From Trileptium ribeirensis (taxonomy: Eukaryota > Nematoda > Enoplea > Enoplida > Thoracostomopsidae), in assembly GCA_030248225.1 (NCBI GenBank), contig JASANE010019510.1, positions 1 to 64,000 on the forward strand: a stretch of 64,000 nucleotides of DNA, read 5' to 3'. Both the position numbers and the translations under genes were made by a program. The notes beneath the pieces are model-generated. The model was not told the origin of the DNA. It searched no databases and saw only the letters and a program-made list of their open reading frames with translations. This document shows, in pieces, positions 55,194-64,000 of this stretch (positions are counted from its first letter, which is position 1; every line of letters begins with the position of its first letter).

Positions 55194-57432
55194 CAGGGAA
55201 TAACCGGAAGCGGAACCACCCATTTAAACCGGATCCGGAACCATCGATTTAAACCGGATCCGGAATCGGGACCTGGTCTTCGACAATTATATATAGTAAA
55301 ACAGGTAATGGAAGAAATTAAGTTACAGCGGATTTAAATGTATTAAAAATAACTTTTACATTAAAATTAATATATTGCGATGATATTATTGCCTTTCTGG
55401 AAATTTAAAGAGACTGAGGAAGCTAATAGGGTTTTTCTATCGAACAATATGTCGGTTTTTGGACCGTCAGAGCAAAAAATTCCTTCCACTGTACGCGTAC
55501 ATTGCGTCACACTGAATGTGCTTATAACACATAGAGCGTAGAATAAACACTTTCACTCTGTCTCCAGTCGCCTTAATACATATACGTTTGTTACACGTTA
55601 TTCTGTAAGAAACTTGAAATTATTGATTTATATGGTTCTAAGAGAAAAGGAAAGAAGGTGTATATACTATAATTTTCTGATCAGTGGTCAGAGACACTGT
55701 TTAGGCTGGTATTGGGCAACCAGTGCTCGTCAGTCAGATGATAATGATGACCACTTTCTAATCAGAATGCTATAAATGAGACAAACTGTGATACTGCTCG
55801 CATATTTTCAATATATAAATATAGTTCATTGCCAAGAACGCAGTCTCTGGCTGCGTTGCAGACACCGTTACTTTTCAATATAGACTGATTTACCAAGTTT
55901 ACAAGCGCACTGGCTGGTGCTTTACGCAATTTATGTTAGTCAAGTTTACAGCTAAATACTTCAACGTAATCCATGCTTTGTTACCGAGTTTCACTGGTAT
56001 AATTGTAACATACCGCGCAGACATCTGAATCAGTAAAATAGCAGCTACAAGCATCAAGGTGGCTTAGTTTTGTTAACAAACTCTTGCAGGGTCAAGATGA
56101 AAAATTGGCACTGAAATTACGTGTCCTACTTACGTTTCACACAGCAATTTGCACAATTAATCTTTTCTTTGGTTTTGTTGTATTGGAACTTGATCATTGC
56201 GTATATACTATACAGTACTTGCCACAATTGACTGCTGCTCGCTCGCAACTTGCTCGCAGAAAACTTTTAGTATTATATTGAAATTTTGAAAATTGCTCTT
56301 TGCTCGCTCGTTTGCAAACCTCCAAATTCAGATATACACGTATGTATGTAATAGTATACAAAAAATTATAGAGATATATAATTTAAGAGAATAAAGATAT
56401 ATATCTTACAACACATAAATCGTTTGTGTATATATTTGAATCGTATAAACTCGCTGCTATGTAATCGAATCATACATGCTTATGAGGGAGAGCAGTAGGT
56501 GGTTACTCTATCCCATGAGGCGTGGGACCACCCTCCTTTTAGGCAGGTGACCTGACCCCCGCTCACCCTATCGTCGCAAGAACCCCTTCACCCCCACGCG
56601 GTGCCGGCTATTCCTTGATACATCGGAATTTGAGTAGATGTATATCTTACTGCGGAAAAAATACTGGTGCCGAATATAATATGTCAACAAAAAAACCTAG
56701 TCATATTAAACGAAGAATTAGCAAACTAAGTTAATATTAAAAATATATACAAATATAATATAACAACAAAGTTTATTAAAATATAAACATAAATCGTATT
56801 CATACATAAACAATAAAAAATGTGTAATGGCAGTATGTAATATATATTTAGAAAAGTTAGTACTGACGTCTCAAGGGGCATGCGAACTGATTTGTTAAGG
56901 TGGCATGGGGTGTGGTCGTTGATAACATAGTGTCGCTGCCGATCCACCGGTCTGGAATTGTAAACATTTATATTTGTAAGCTAATGTCGATTTTTATGGC
57001 TGAGTCTAAAGACACATCGACACAAGTGGCCCCCATTTCAAAACTCTAGTTACTTTGGCCGACATTTATTCAACACATTGAATATGAATGTTACTCCATC
57101 AATAATGCCAACACATACAAAACAATGTCTACATGTATATATTGCGATAAAGTAATATGGAAGCAGTTAAGTTACGAATACTAACTACATATGAGTGGTC
57201 GCTGCTCGCTCGTGGCAGAATTTTTAATTTCAAAAAACTGCTCGTTACTCGCTCGCTCATATGGCGACAGTCAGTTGTGGCGAGTAATGTATATATATGT
57301 TTGGACCACAGATGAAGCAAAAATACGAAAATTTCAAACAAAAATTTTAAATCGGAATTCCGGTTCCGGTATGGTTTTTGCCTTTTGCCGGAACACGATT
57401 TTCGCCGGAACCGGCATTCCGGTTACTCCCTG
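55194..57432 (+). mobile_element. hAT non-autonomous element, copy 3, with a nested insertion
   Basis: Starts CAGGGAATAACCGG and ends CCGGTTACTCCCTG. The left flank ATATTACG (55186-55193) matches ATATTAAG on the right at 7 of 8 positions once the piggyBac (57440-60923) and one TTAA copy are removed. The body is collinear with copies 1 and 2, except for an extra ~1.07 kb at 56218-57284. No transposase frame. Confidence 0.88.
56218..57284. mobile_element. 1067 bp TA-flanked element nested in hAT copy 3
   Basis: Flanked by TA (56216-56217, 57285-57286), with inverted ends CTTGCCACAATTGACTG and CAGTCAGTTGTGGCGAG. The same ends occur on the 144 bp element in intron 9. The subterminal regions carry GCTCGCTCG words on both sides. 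A GC-rich module (about 56481-56620) in the middle is absent from the short relative. No transposase is seen. Its absence from the two other hAT copies proves it is a separate insertion. Confidence 0.85.
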
Positions 57433-57455
57433 ATATTAACCCTTAAGTACCCTAT

Positions 57456-57837
57456 GTATACTGCAGTATACCTACTATGAGCACATCCTGTGTACGTATG
57501 CCTGGTGCAATAAAAGCCGTATGTTACGAAATAAAAACGTTGAAACCTTGCTTTTTAAAAACCTAATGACCCAAGGCTTTTTTCAAAGGGATTACGCGTT
57601 TCACCACCTTCAGCTAGTGTTTGCCGGCCAAGAATGAAAATTTCGAAGTTTGTTTGTTCCCAATGTTTACTACATACATGTGCGAAAAATAGGTTTGTCA
57701 ATGAGCCTTATGTATACCACAGTGCACACCTCCCGAGTTACACGTTGTTCGACTTATATAATATTGCACAGTAATCTGATGATTGTATGTTTACCACAGT
57801 ATACATTGGTCCAACGCTTTCGTATACTGTGGTAAAC
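57456..57837. repeat. Left subterminal motif array of the piggyBac
   Basis: Four copies of a 16 bp near-palindrome GTWTACCACAGTATAC: 57456-57471 (GTATACTGCAGTATAC), 57712-57727, 57789-57804, and 57822-57837 inverted. The same motif occurs at the right end. Candidate transposase-binding sites. Confidence 0.75.
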
Positions 57838-57901
57838 ATATGTCTTAGCGAAATTTTTCAGAATTATAGTTCTAGGATTAAAAGCATTCTCGTACTTAAC
57901 A

Positions 57902-58265
57902 ATGTCTACTCGATTCAGTAATATTCCTAATAGTGATAATAATAATGAATCTAGCAATGACAGTGACAGTAATTATGAGGAATCTAGTTCGTCTGATAAC
58001 TACCACGAATCTGGGGCGGATTCAAGTTCAGAACATTCCAACTACAGCAGTGGTGATGATGAACCGTTGTTGCTCAATGGCGGTTGGACGCGGCATTATC
58101 AGGATGAACTACGGTTTGACGTTCAACCGGACGACGACGAATTCAGTGGCTTTGCAAGCAGCAGTAATCAAATTCCGAAGAATGCGTCTGCTTTTCAACA
58201 TTTTCAGTTGTTCTTTACGCCACAGATCGCTGAGTACATCGTCGAACAGAGCGATATCTATCTTG
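57902..58265 (+). CDS. piggyBac transposase, exon 1 (N-terminal acidic domain)
   Basis: Starts with ATG 57902 (AACAATGTC). The first ~70 residues are extremely rich in Ser, Asn, Asp and Glu, typical of the disordered N-terminus of piggyBac transposases. From about residue 95, ASAFQHFQLFFTPQIAEYIV begins the folded dimerisation/DNA-binding domain ('FxxFFxxxxxxxIVxxTNxYA'). The frame would meet a stop shortly after 58290. A GTGAGC donor after 58265 and an acceptor at 58808 restore the phase and the expected protein order. Confidence 0.85.
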
Positions 58266-58808
58266 GTGAGCTCATATATGCGCATCATATATGAGGATTT
58301 TTCTCAGTATGAAACTGTTAAATTTTTGATATATACCATGGTATAAGTATTTGTCGACAGTCGTAGCATGTCGATAGCTAACAATTTGAGCAATGTTTTG
58401 AAATTTATAAATATCAGTTGTTGGTGGCAACGGTTTGATTACGCCTCTCAAATATAACATAGGCGTTCGATGGAAGCCGAAGTTTTGAGTACAAACTCCC
58501 AAAATATGAAATGAGCTACGTAAGAAACCAGAGACGCAACACAATCTCGAAAAACAAGCAAACTGTTTAAATTCTAGTTAGAGCTCTAGTTTAATTTTCT
58601 GATGCATTCTAACATCGAAAATTTAAATAAAGGACCTCGCCAAAACTTAAGCTGTATCTCGAACCCTTAATAAGAATATATACAATAAGCATAAACTTAT
58701 GTACATGCATGTCTGAGCCCTGTTCCTGCTGGCGCGCACGGTTGTTCGGACAGCTGGACCAAACGGACGTTCGATCAGCTGAACCATGCTTTATTGTTTA
58801 TATTTTAG
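58266..58808 (+). other. Intron of the piggyBac transposase
   Basis: Donor TTG|GTGAGC and acceptor GTTTATATTTTAG|AATGG. Joining keeps phase 1 and gives SDIYLEWLKLQEAS across the junction. It is AT-rich and stop-filled, unlike the flanking exons. Confidence 0.8.
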
Positions 58809-60384
58809 AATGGCTGAAGCTACAAGAAGCTTCGACTCGCAAGGATTCTAAGAGCCGGAAGCGCAAACGACGACAAGCGTTCTTTAGCAAAACAAAGCAG
58901 ATGACCGTCGATGACCTGTACAAACTCGTTGGATGCTTATACTACATGAGCCTTGTCCGCATACCAAGCAAAAAGAGATACTGGTCTAGCCGTACTTCAC
59001 AACCAGCTGTTCGAGCGTGCTTCACTCGCCAACGCTTCGACGAACTGATTCGCATTATTCACTTCAACGACCTAGCCAAGATGCCCGAAAAGTCATCGCC
59101 GAGGTATGATAAACTGTATCGCATCCGACCGCTCCTTGATGCCTTCAATGCCCGCTTCAATGAACTTGTGATCCGGAACCGATGCAGGCCATTGACGAAC
59201 AAATGGTCAAGTTCAAGGGTCGTGCACCCGATTCCCTGAAACTATACTTGCCGTCAAAGCCCACAAAGTGGGGCTATAAATTGTGGGCGCGCTCAGGGAT
59301 TTCTGGGTACATTTATCAGGCTGTCGTTTACGAAGGCGCTGTCAAGCCGGTTCCCATATCCCGCCGCGACAAACCGGCTTTCCCAACGTCGATGGCGACA
59401 GCACAGCCTCATAACAAAACCTACGCTAATCACGCTGAACTATTGGCGGACAAAACTGGATTGCCCGTTGATCTAGTGCGACAGTGCGGAATCACGGGAC
59501 AAGTTGTGTTGTCGCTGTCACTTGGATTACCAAAAGGTACAAAACTCTATTTTGACAATTACTTTGCCTCAGTGACAGTTATAAAGGCGCTGGATAAGCT
59601 CGGACTGCAGTGCGTTTGCACTCTTCGGTGGAACAGAATCAGCGACTGTCCTGTTAAAAGTGAGCTGGAGCTGAAGAAGTCCGGCCGTGGCTCGTATGAT
59701 GCTGTCTACAACACGGACAACAAAACGTTTGTCTGCGCCTGGTACGATAACCGGCGTGTCCTCCTTGGTTCGAACTATGCACGGATACAGCCTATAAGCA
59801 AGGCAAAGCGCAGAGATGGAAAGGAGGAAGTAGAGGTTGACCGCCCGTTCATTGTTTCAGAGTACAACATGTTTATGGGAGGCGTCGATAAAACGGACTC
59901 AATCGCGCAAGCGTACCCAATCGACTTTCGTTGCCAGAAATGGTACCACCGAATTTTTTTCCGCCTGTTGGACCAAACTGCTTGCAACGCCTGGCTGCTT
60001 TTCCGCAGAACCCATGACATCGACCAATACAGCTTCAAGCTGCAAGTTTCTCAAGATCTGCGCATGGCCAGGCCCCGGACCGCTGACAGGGAAACTGGTC
60101 TCCCCGGCATATCAGTGACTGTTGTCCCCGAGCGTGAAACAGCATCATCCGTCTCGCAAGAAATGCGGTACGATGGATACAATCACAATGTATTAATTGA
60201 TAACGACGATGCCGATCGCGGTGGCGCCGGAGATGCGCCAGCCACGAAGCAGTATAAGCGAAAACGCTGCAAGGTGTGCCATGCTCTTACTAGAATTATG
60301 TGCGGAAAGTGCCAGGTCCACCTATGTGTTGTTGTCAACAATAAGGGGTGTCGAAATTGCTTTAACGCGTTTCACACCCAGTAA
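58809..60384 (+). pseudogene. piggyBac transposase, catalytic and zinc-binding part, one frameshift
   Basis: The DDE_Tnp_1_7 core cuts and pastes the element at TTAA. The frame runs from KRKRRQAFFSKTK to about 59168, where one base is missing; from there the frame ending at 60384 continues without a break. Catalytic Asp residues are in AIDEQMVKFKGR (codon 59194-59196), LYFDNYF and NMFMGGVDKTD, all present. The C-terminus has a Cys/His cross-brace zinc domain (CKVCHALTRIMCGKC...CRNCFNAFH). The stop is followed by AATAAA. Apart from the single frameshift, which might be a base-call error, nothing looks damaged, so the insertion is young. Confidence 0.93.
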
Positions 60385-60403
60385 AAACAGCATCAAACAG
60401 TCA

Positions 60404-60409
60404 AATAAA
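60404..60409 (+). terminator. Polyadenylation signal of the piggyBac transposase
   Basis: AATAAA 20 bases after the transposase stop codon, followed by a T/A-rich stretch. Confidence 0.7.
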
Positions 60410-60743
60410 CCTTTATATAACTGTAAAATACTGTAAATAATGTATCATGCCGTGTGCCTTTAAAATGCCTTGTAAAAATAATCATTTATTTGGATGTTTA
60501 CTGACTGCTTCCCTGTTTTCTCCGTGGCCGAGTAGAGACGTTTCATAGTGGCAGCAATCATGTAAGCTGAATGTTGTGGGCCGTGAATTTTTATGCTGGT
60601 CTGCAGGAAGATGTAATCAAATCCGGTTGTCGGTCTACAGTAATTGGCCAAAGAGGATGTGATGTGCTCGGAAATGAGATGTGAGTCTGTTTTTTGTTTA
60701 TTAGTTAACACGGAGTAGATTCATTGTGCTCTTAAATTCATAT

Positions 60744-60880
60744 GTATACCACAGTATACGGCAGCTCAATTCCAATGTTTACCCCAGTATACATTTTGTC
60801 CTGCCTCGCGCTAAAATGTTAGAAAGCCACGGATTAGCTAGAAATGATCACTGAGTCAACTATACTTACCACAGGGTTTG
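60744..60880. repeat. Right subterminal motif array of the piggyBac
   Basis: GTATACCACAGTATAC at 60744-60759, GTTTACCCCAGTATAC at 60777-60792 and a weaker ATACTTACCACAGGG near 60862-60876, mirroring the left-end array. Confidence 0.7.
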
Positions 60881-60940
60881 CTATTCCCACCGCAATATTA
60901 TATAGTGCTTGGGTACTAAAGGGTTAAGGTAAGCATATAT

Positions 60941-62071
60941 CAGGGAATAACCGGAGCCGTCCATTTAAACCGGAACCTGGTCTTCGAAATTTATATATAG
61001 TAAAACAGATGATGGAAGAAATGAAGGTATAGTAGATTTAAAATACATTAAAAATAACTTTTACATTAAACTTAATGTATTGCGATGGTATTATTGCCTT
61101 TCTGAAACTTTAAAGAGACTGAGGAAGCTAATAATGTTTATTTATCGATTAAATATGTCGGTTTTTGGACATTCAGAGCAAAAAATGTCTTTCACTATAC
61201 ACCATTGCGTATACTGCGTCAAATCCAATGTGCTTACAAAGCTTGGAGCGTAGAATACACACTTCCGCTCTGTCTCCAGTCCCCTCCCTTTACTACACAT
61301 AGGTTTGTTGCATGTTCTTCTGTAGGAAACTTAACATTATTGGTTTATATGATTCTAAGATAAAATAATAGATAGAAGGTAATTTTCTGATCAGTGGTCA
61401 GAGACACTGTTTAGGCTAGCGTTGGACAAATAGTGCCCGTCGGTTAGATCATAATGATGATAACTTTCTAATCAGAATGCTATAAATGAGACACACTGTG
61501 ATGCTGCTCGCACAGTTTCAATAAATGCAGTTCATTGCCAAGAAAGCAGTTTCTAGCTGCGTTGCAGATAACGTTAGTTTACTTCAATTTAGACTGATTT
61601 ACCAAGTTTACAAACGCACTGGCGGGTGCTTGACGCAATTTATGTTAGCCAAGCGTACCCTAAGTACTTCAGCGTAAGCCATACTGTGTTATCGAGTTGG
61701 ACCGGTTTAATTCAAACGTATCCCACAGACTTCTGGATGTGTAAAATAGCTGCTACAAACATCGACTTGGCTTTGATTTAACAAACTCCTGTAGGTTATT
61801 ATGAAAAATTCCTGCTCAAATTATGTGCCATACTTACGTTTCACACGGCAAATTGGTTAGTTAATCATTTCTTTTGCTTGGTTGTATTGGAGCTTGATCA
61901 TTGTATAATATATATTACATATGTTTGGATTACAAGATGAAGCAAAAAACGTGGAAAATTTCAAACAAAATTTTTAAACCGGAATTCCGGTTCCAGTATG
62001 GTTTTTGCCCTTTGCCGGAACCGCAACCGGAACACGATTTTCGCCGGACCCGGAATTCCGGTTACTCCCGG
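60941..62071 (+). mobile_element. hAT non-autonomous element, copy 2
   Basis: Starts CAGGGAATAACCGGA and ends CCGGTTACTCCCGG (one substitution in the terminal CCCTG). Flanked by GCATATAT (60933-60940) and GTATATAT (62072-62079), a 7 of 8 match. 1131 bp, collinear with copy 1 reversed. No coding potential. Same orientation as copy 3. Confidence 0.88.
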
Positions 62072-62079
62072 GTATATAT

Positions 62080-62684
62080 TATATTTATTGGCCATTACAT
62101 AATAATGACAACGCTCGCCCCATTTCACCGTCGCTTACGAAATACTAGTACCTCCCGGTGTTTTTATAAGTAGGGAAAGAGGTGACCCTTGATTTGCCCT
62201 GTGTGACTCTAAAATGACACTTCCCGTGGGCTTCTAAATTTTCATTTTGGACTACCTCAGATATTGTGTCACGAAAAATTTTCATATTTTTTCTAAAATG
62301 TTGCCCAATTTCTGCTGAAAATTTCGATATTTCCAAAAGTAATGATCTTGACCGCCATATACAGCCGCCCACCTTGTCAGGGGTCAGAGCTGACCTTGTG
62401 TTTCAGCGGCTTAAAAACCCGATGGCAGAGGCGATTCCCATAGTTCATCTGCGGATACCAAAATTTAAAGTGGTGTCATAAGGCAGTGGACGTAAAAGAA
62501 AACGTCAAGTATGTATAATTTAACGGCTGATTTTATTTTGCTTATCTGTAAAACTATAAAAGGAAATTTTAGAGATATTTAGCCAACCCGTAAAAATTTA
62601 GGTATTTTTAGCAAAAATACAGAATAATTCTATTACTTTTAGTCGAGTATAGAAAAGTGGCTGATTTTTAGTCGTACAGGCAAG
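62080..62684. other. No gene seen; fragments of intron short elements
   Basis: Contains GAAAATTTTCATATTTTTTC-type words and GGCTTAAAAACC sequences related to the intron short-element families, with no complete copy defined. Confidence 0.4.
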
Positions 62685-62686
62685 TA

Positions 62687-62867
62687 TGCTCACGGATAGG
62701 GTGAAGTGCACAAAAACGAATGCAACAATTTTGGTTCTAAACGCGTAAGCATTCGTTCCAAAATATGATAAATTTTGTTTACGGTTGCATTCGTTATGTA
62801 AACCATCGTTATAACGTTCGTTTGTGTTTCGCGTTTGTTTTTATGCACTTATTTTTGTCCGTGACAG
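62687..62867. mobile_element. Mariner-like short element, copy D
   Basis: TA flanks at 62685-62686 and 62868-62869. Ends TGCTCACGGATAGGGTGAAGTGCACAAAAACGAATGC and, reversed, CTGTCACGGACAAAAATAAGTGCATAAAAACAAACGC are inverted repeats. 181 bp, non-coding. Confidence 0.7.
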
Positions 62868-62869
62868 TA

Positions 62870-64000
62870 GTATATGACCCCTTTTGGTGACACCCTTTTT
62901 GTGGTGCCAAGTGGCATCTTTATCTTTTCAGTAAGATTGTCTAAATGCTATACAATGAGTATGATTTTGCTATGAATAAAGGAGTCACTATTCGGTGTCG
63001 CTAAAGCTATAATGCAGTATCAAAATGCCAACTGCCGTATTTGCCAAAGCTATAATACGCTGTCAGAAGCGTCAAGTGCGATATATGTCGTCGCAAACCT
63101 GAAAATCAGTCATAAAATATCTTTAATGTATGCAACAAGTACAGTGTACTGCAGCGTTAGTTTTTGTGATTGCAAAACTACTGCTGTTGAGTCTCAAATA
63201 GAAAATTTAATTTGCGAACAAACACCTTAATATTATTGGAACAGTTATCGACCATTATTTTGCAAAATCTACATTTTTTCGAACATCGAATGCAAAGAAT
63301 TGCGTCTGGCCACTATTTTCAAATACGTTTCTATTTTTTTATTTTGCTGAAAATTAACACACTCTTCTCCCTGAATTTTTTCGAAAAATTTCTCAGGCAT
63401 ATGTAAGTATTGCAAACTATTATTTGGAAAGTTGCTTATGCAGCTGAAAATGAAATAATTAAAATTGATTGATCAATCATGATTCTCTTATAGCAATTAA
63501 TTCTTGCTATAACCTAATGGAACTCATTAGTATACTTTATTATGCGTTTACGTCCACATGTTGTGCAATGTTTAGTATTTTAAAACAACGAACGCGAATA
63601 TTGTTTAGAAACCAACAGCTTGTGATTTGCTTAATTTTTGGTATAACATAGAGTAAGCGTAACAAAAGCTTTTATATCATAATAGCTTTTTTCATTCTTG
63701 TATATTCGTGTTACCATAAAATACTTATTTTGCTGAAAATGTAGAGGTTCCGTTACTTAATCTTCATACTTATTGCCTAAAATAAATATTTTTATTATAT
63801 CAGACTATCGTATACCAATAAACGGTCTAGATACATTGCTTAACACACTTTGAGCAGCCTGTAAAATTTATTATGGCTTATTTGTCGTTCCCCGTAAGAC
63901 GTCTGGCGACTCACCGAGATAATGTTCTATCAAAACGATCGAAATGTAATCCAAGAAACAAAAAGACAAATTTAAAGAACTTTAATTCTTTCCATTGAAA
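62870..64000. other. End of window, PMS2 intron 14 continues
   Basis: AT-rich intron sequence. No further PMS2 exon, and no other gene, is recognised before the edge. Confidence 0.5.

Larger units (their letters stand above)
57440..60923 (+). mobile_element. piggyBac transposon, 3.48 kb, nearly intact
   Basis: Flanked by TTAA (57436-57439 and 60924-60927), the piggyBac target. Ends are 13 bp inverted repeats with one mismatch: CCCTTAAGTACCC and, reversed, CCCTTTAGTACCC. It carries a transposase of the DDE_Tnp_1_7 type with one frameshift and multiple copies of a subterminal palindromic motif. It landed in the target duplication between two hAT copies, so it is the youngest layer of the cluster. 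Confidence 0.97.

Noticed and set aside
57433..57439. Apparent mismatch of the hAT copy 3 right duplication (ATATTAAC)
   Set aside because: The last base belongs to the inserted piggyBac; taking the base after the second TTAA gives ATATTAAG, a better match.
59837..60118. Second frame within the piggyBac transposase
   Set aside because: Shadow of the transposase in another phase; no motif.
63730..64000. Possible last PMS2 exon after TTATATCAG near 63802
   Set aside because: The sequence after this AG has early stops in all frames and no FASRACR or CPHGRP block.
1..64000. tRNA, rRNA or CRISPR features
   Set aside because: No convincing B box with matching A box and acceptor stem, no rRNA core sequence, and no regularly spaced direct repeats with unique spacers were found.

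Overview
The window is animal nuclear DNA. It has a split protein-coding gene with GT-AG introns, very low gene density and many layers of transposon-derived sequence. The combination of a Ty3/Gypsy-type gag, an LTR-type env fragment, a jockey/CR1-like LINE remnant, a piggyBac, hAT short elements and TA-flanked short elements suggests an invertebrate. I cannot name the species or clade from the sequence alone.

The left part (1-25.6 kb) has no host gene that I recognise. It opens with a minus-strand retroelement (1-3693). In order of transcription this carries a Ty3/Gypsy-like gag, a CCHC zinc-knuckle frame, a 430-residue frame of unknown function, a signal-sequence-like frame, and the start of a class I fusion-type envelope subunit cut by the window edge. 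No polymerase lies between gag and env. Further right are a three-copy SINE-like family, a 2.4 kb element with long inverted repeats and TTA flanks (PIF/Harbinger-like), a compact 138-codon frame, several minisatellites, a run of perfect hairpins beside a TATA box (17117-17273) and the 3' end of a LINE reverse transcriptase.

The right part (25.75 kb to the edge) is one host gene on the plus strand: the mismatch-repair endonuclease subunit PMS2 (MutL-alpha). Fourteen exons join in one frame to 760 codons. They cover the GHKL ATPase motifs and the DQHA(X)2E(X)4E endonuclease motif. The last 80-100 codons expected for the family are not seen, so the 3' exon(s) probably lie beyond base 64000, behind an intron of more than 12.3 kb.

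The PMS2 introns are packed with short non-autonomous elements: a family with ends like TACTGGCTTCTC, a mariner-like family with ends like TACAGTCACGG, a second TA-flanked family with ends like TACTCGCCACAACTG, a dispersed ~500 bp repeat, and three hAT copies with 8 bp target duplications. The last intron holds the most informative structure. Two hAT copies sit head to tail 20 bp apart, one of them invaded by a TA-flanked element, and a 3.5 kb piggyBac has landed at a TTAA inside the target duplication between them. The piggyBac transposase keeps all three catalytic aspartates and its C-terminal zinc-binding domain. It has one apparent intron and a single frameshift.
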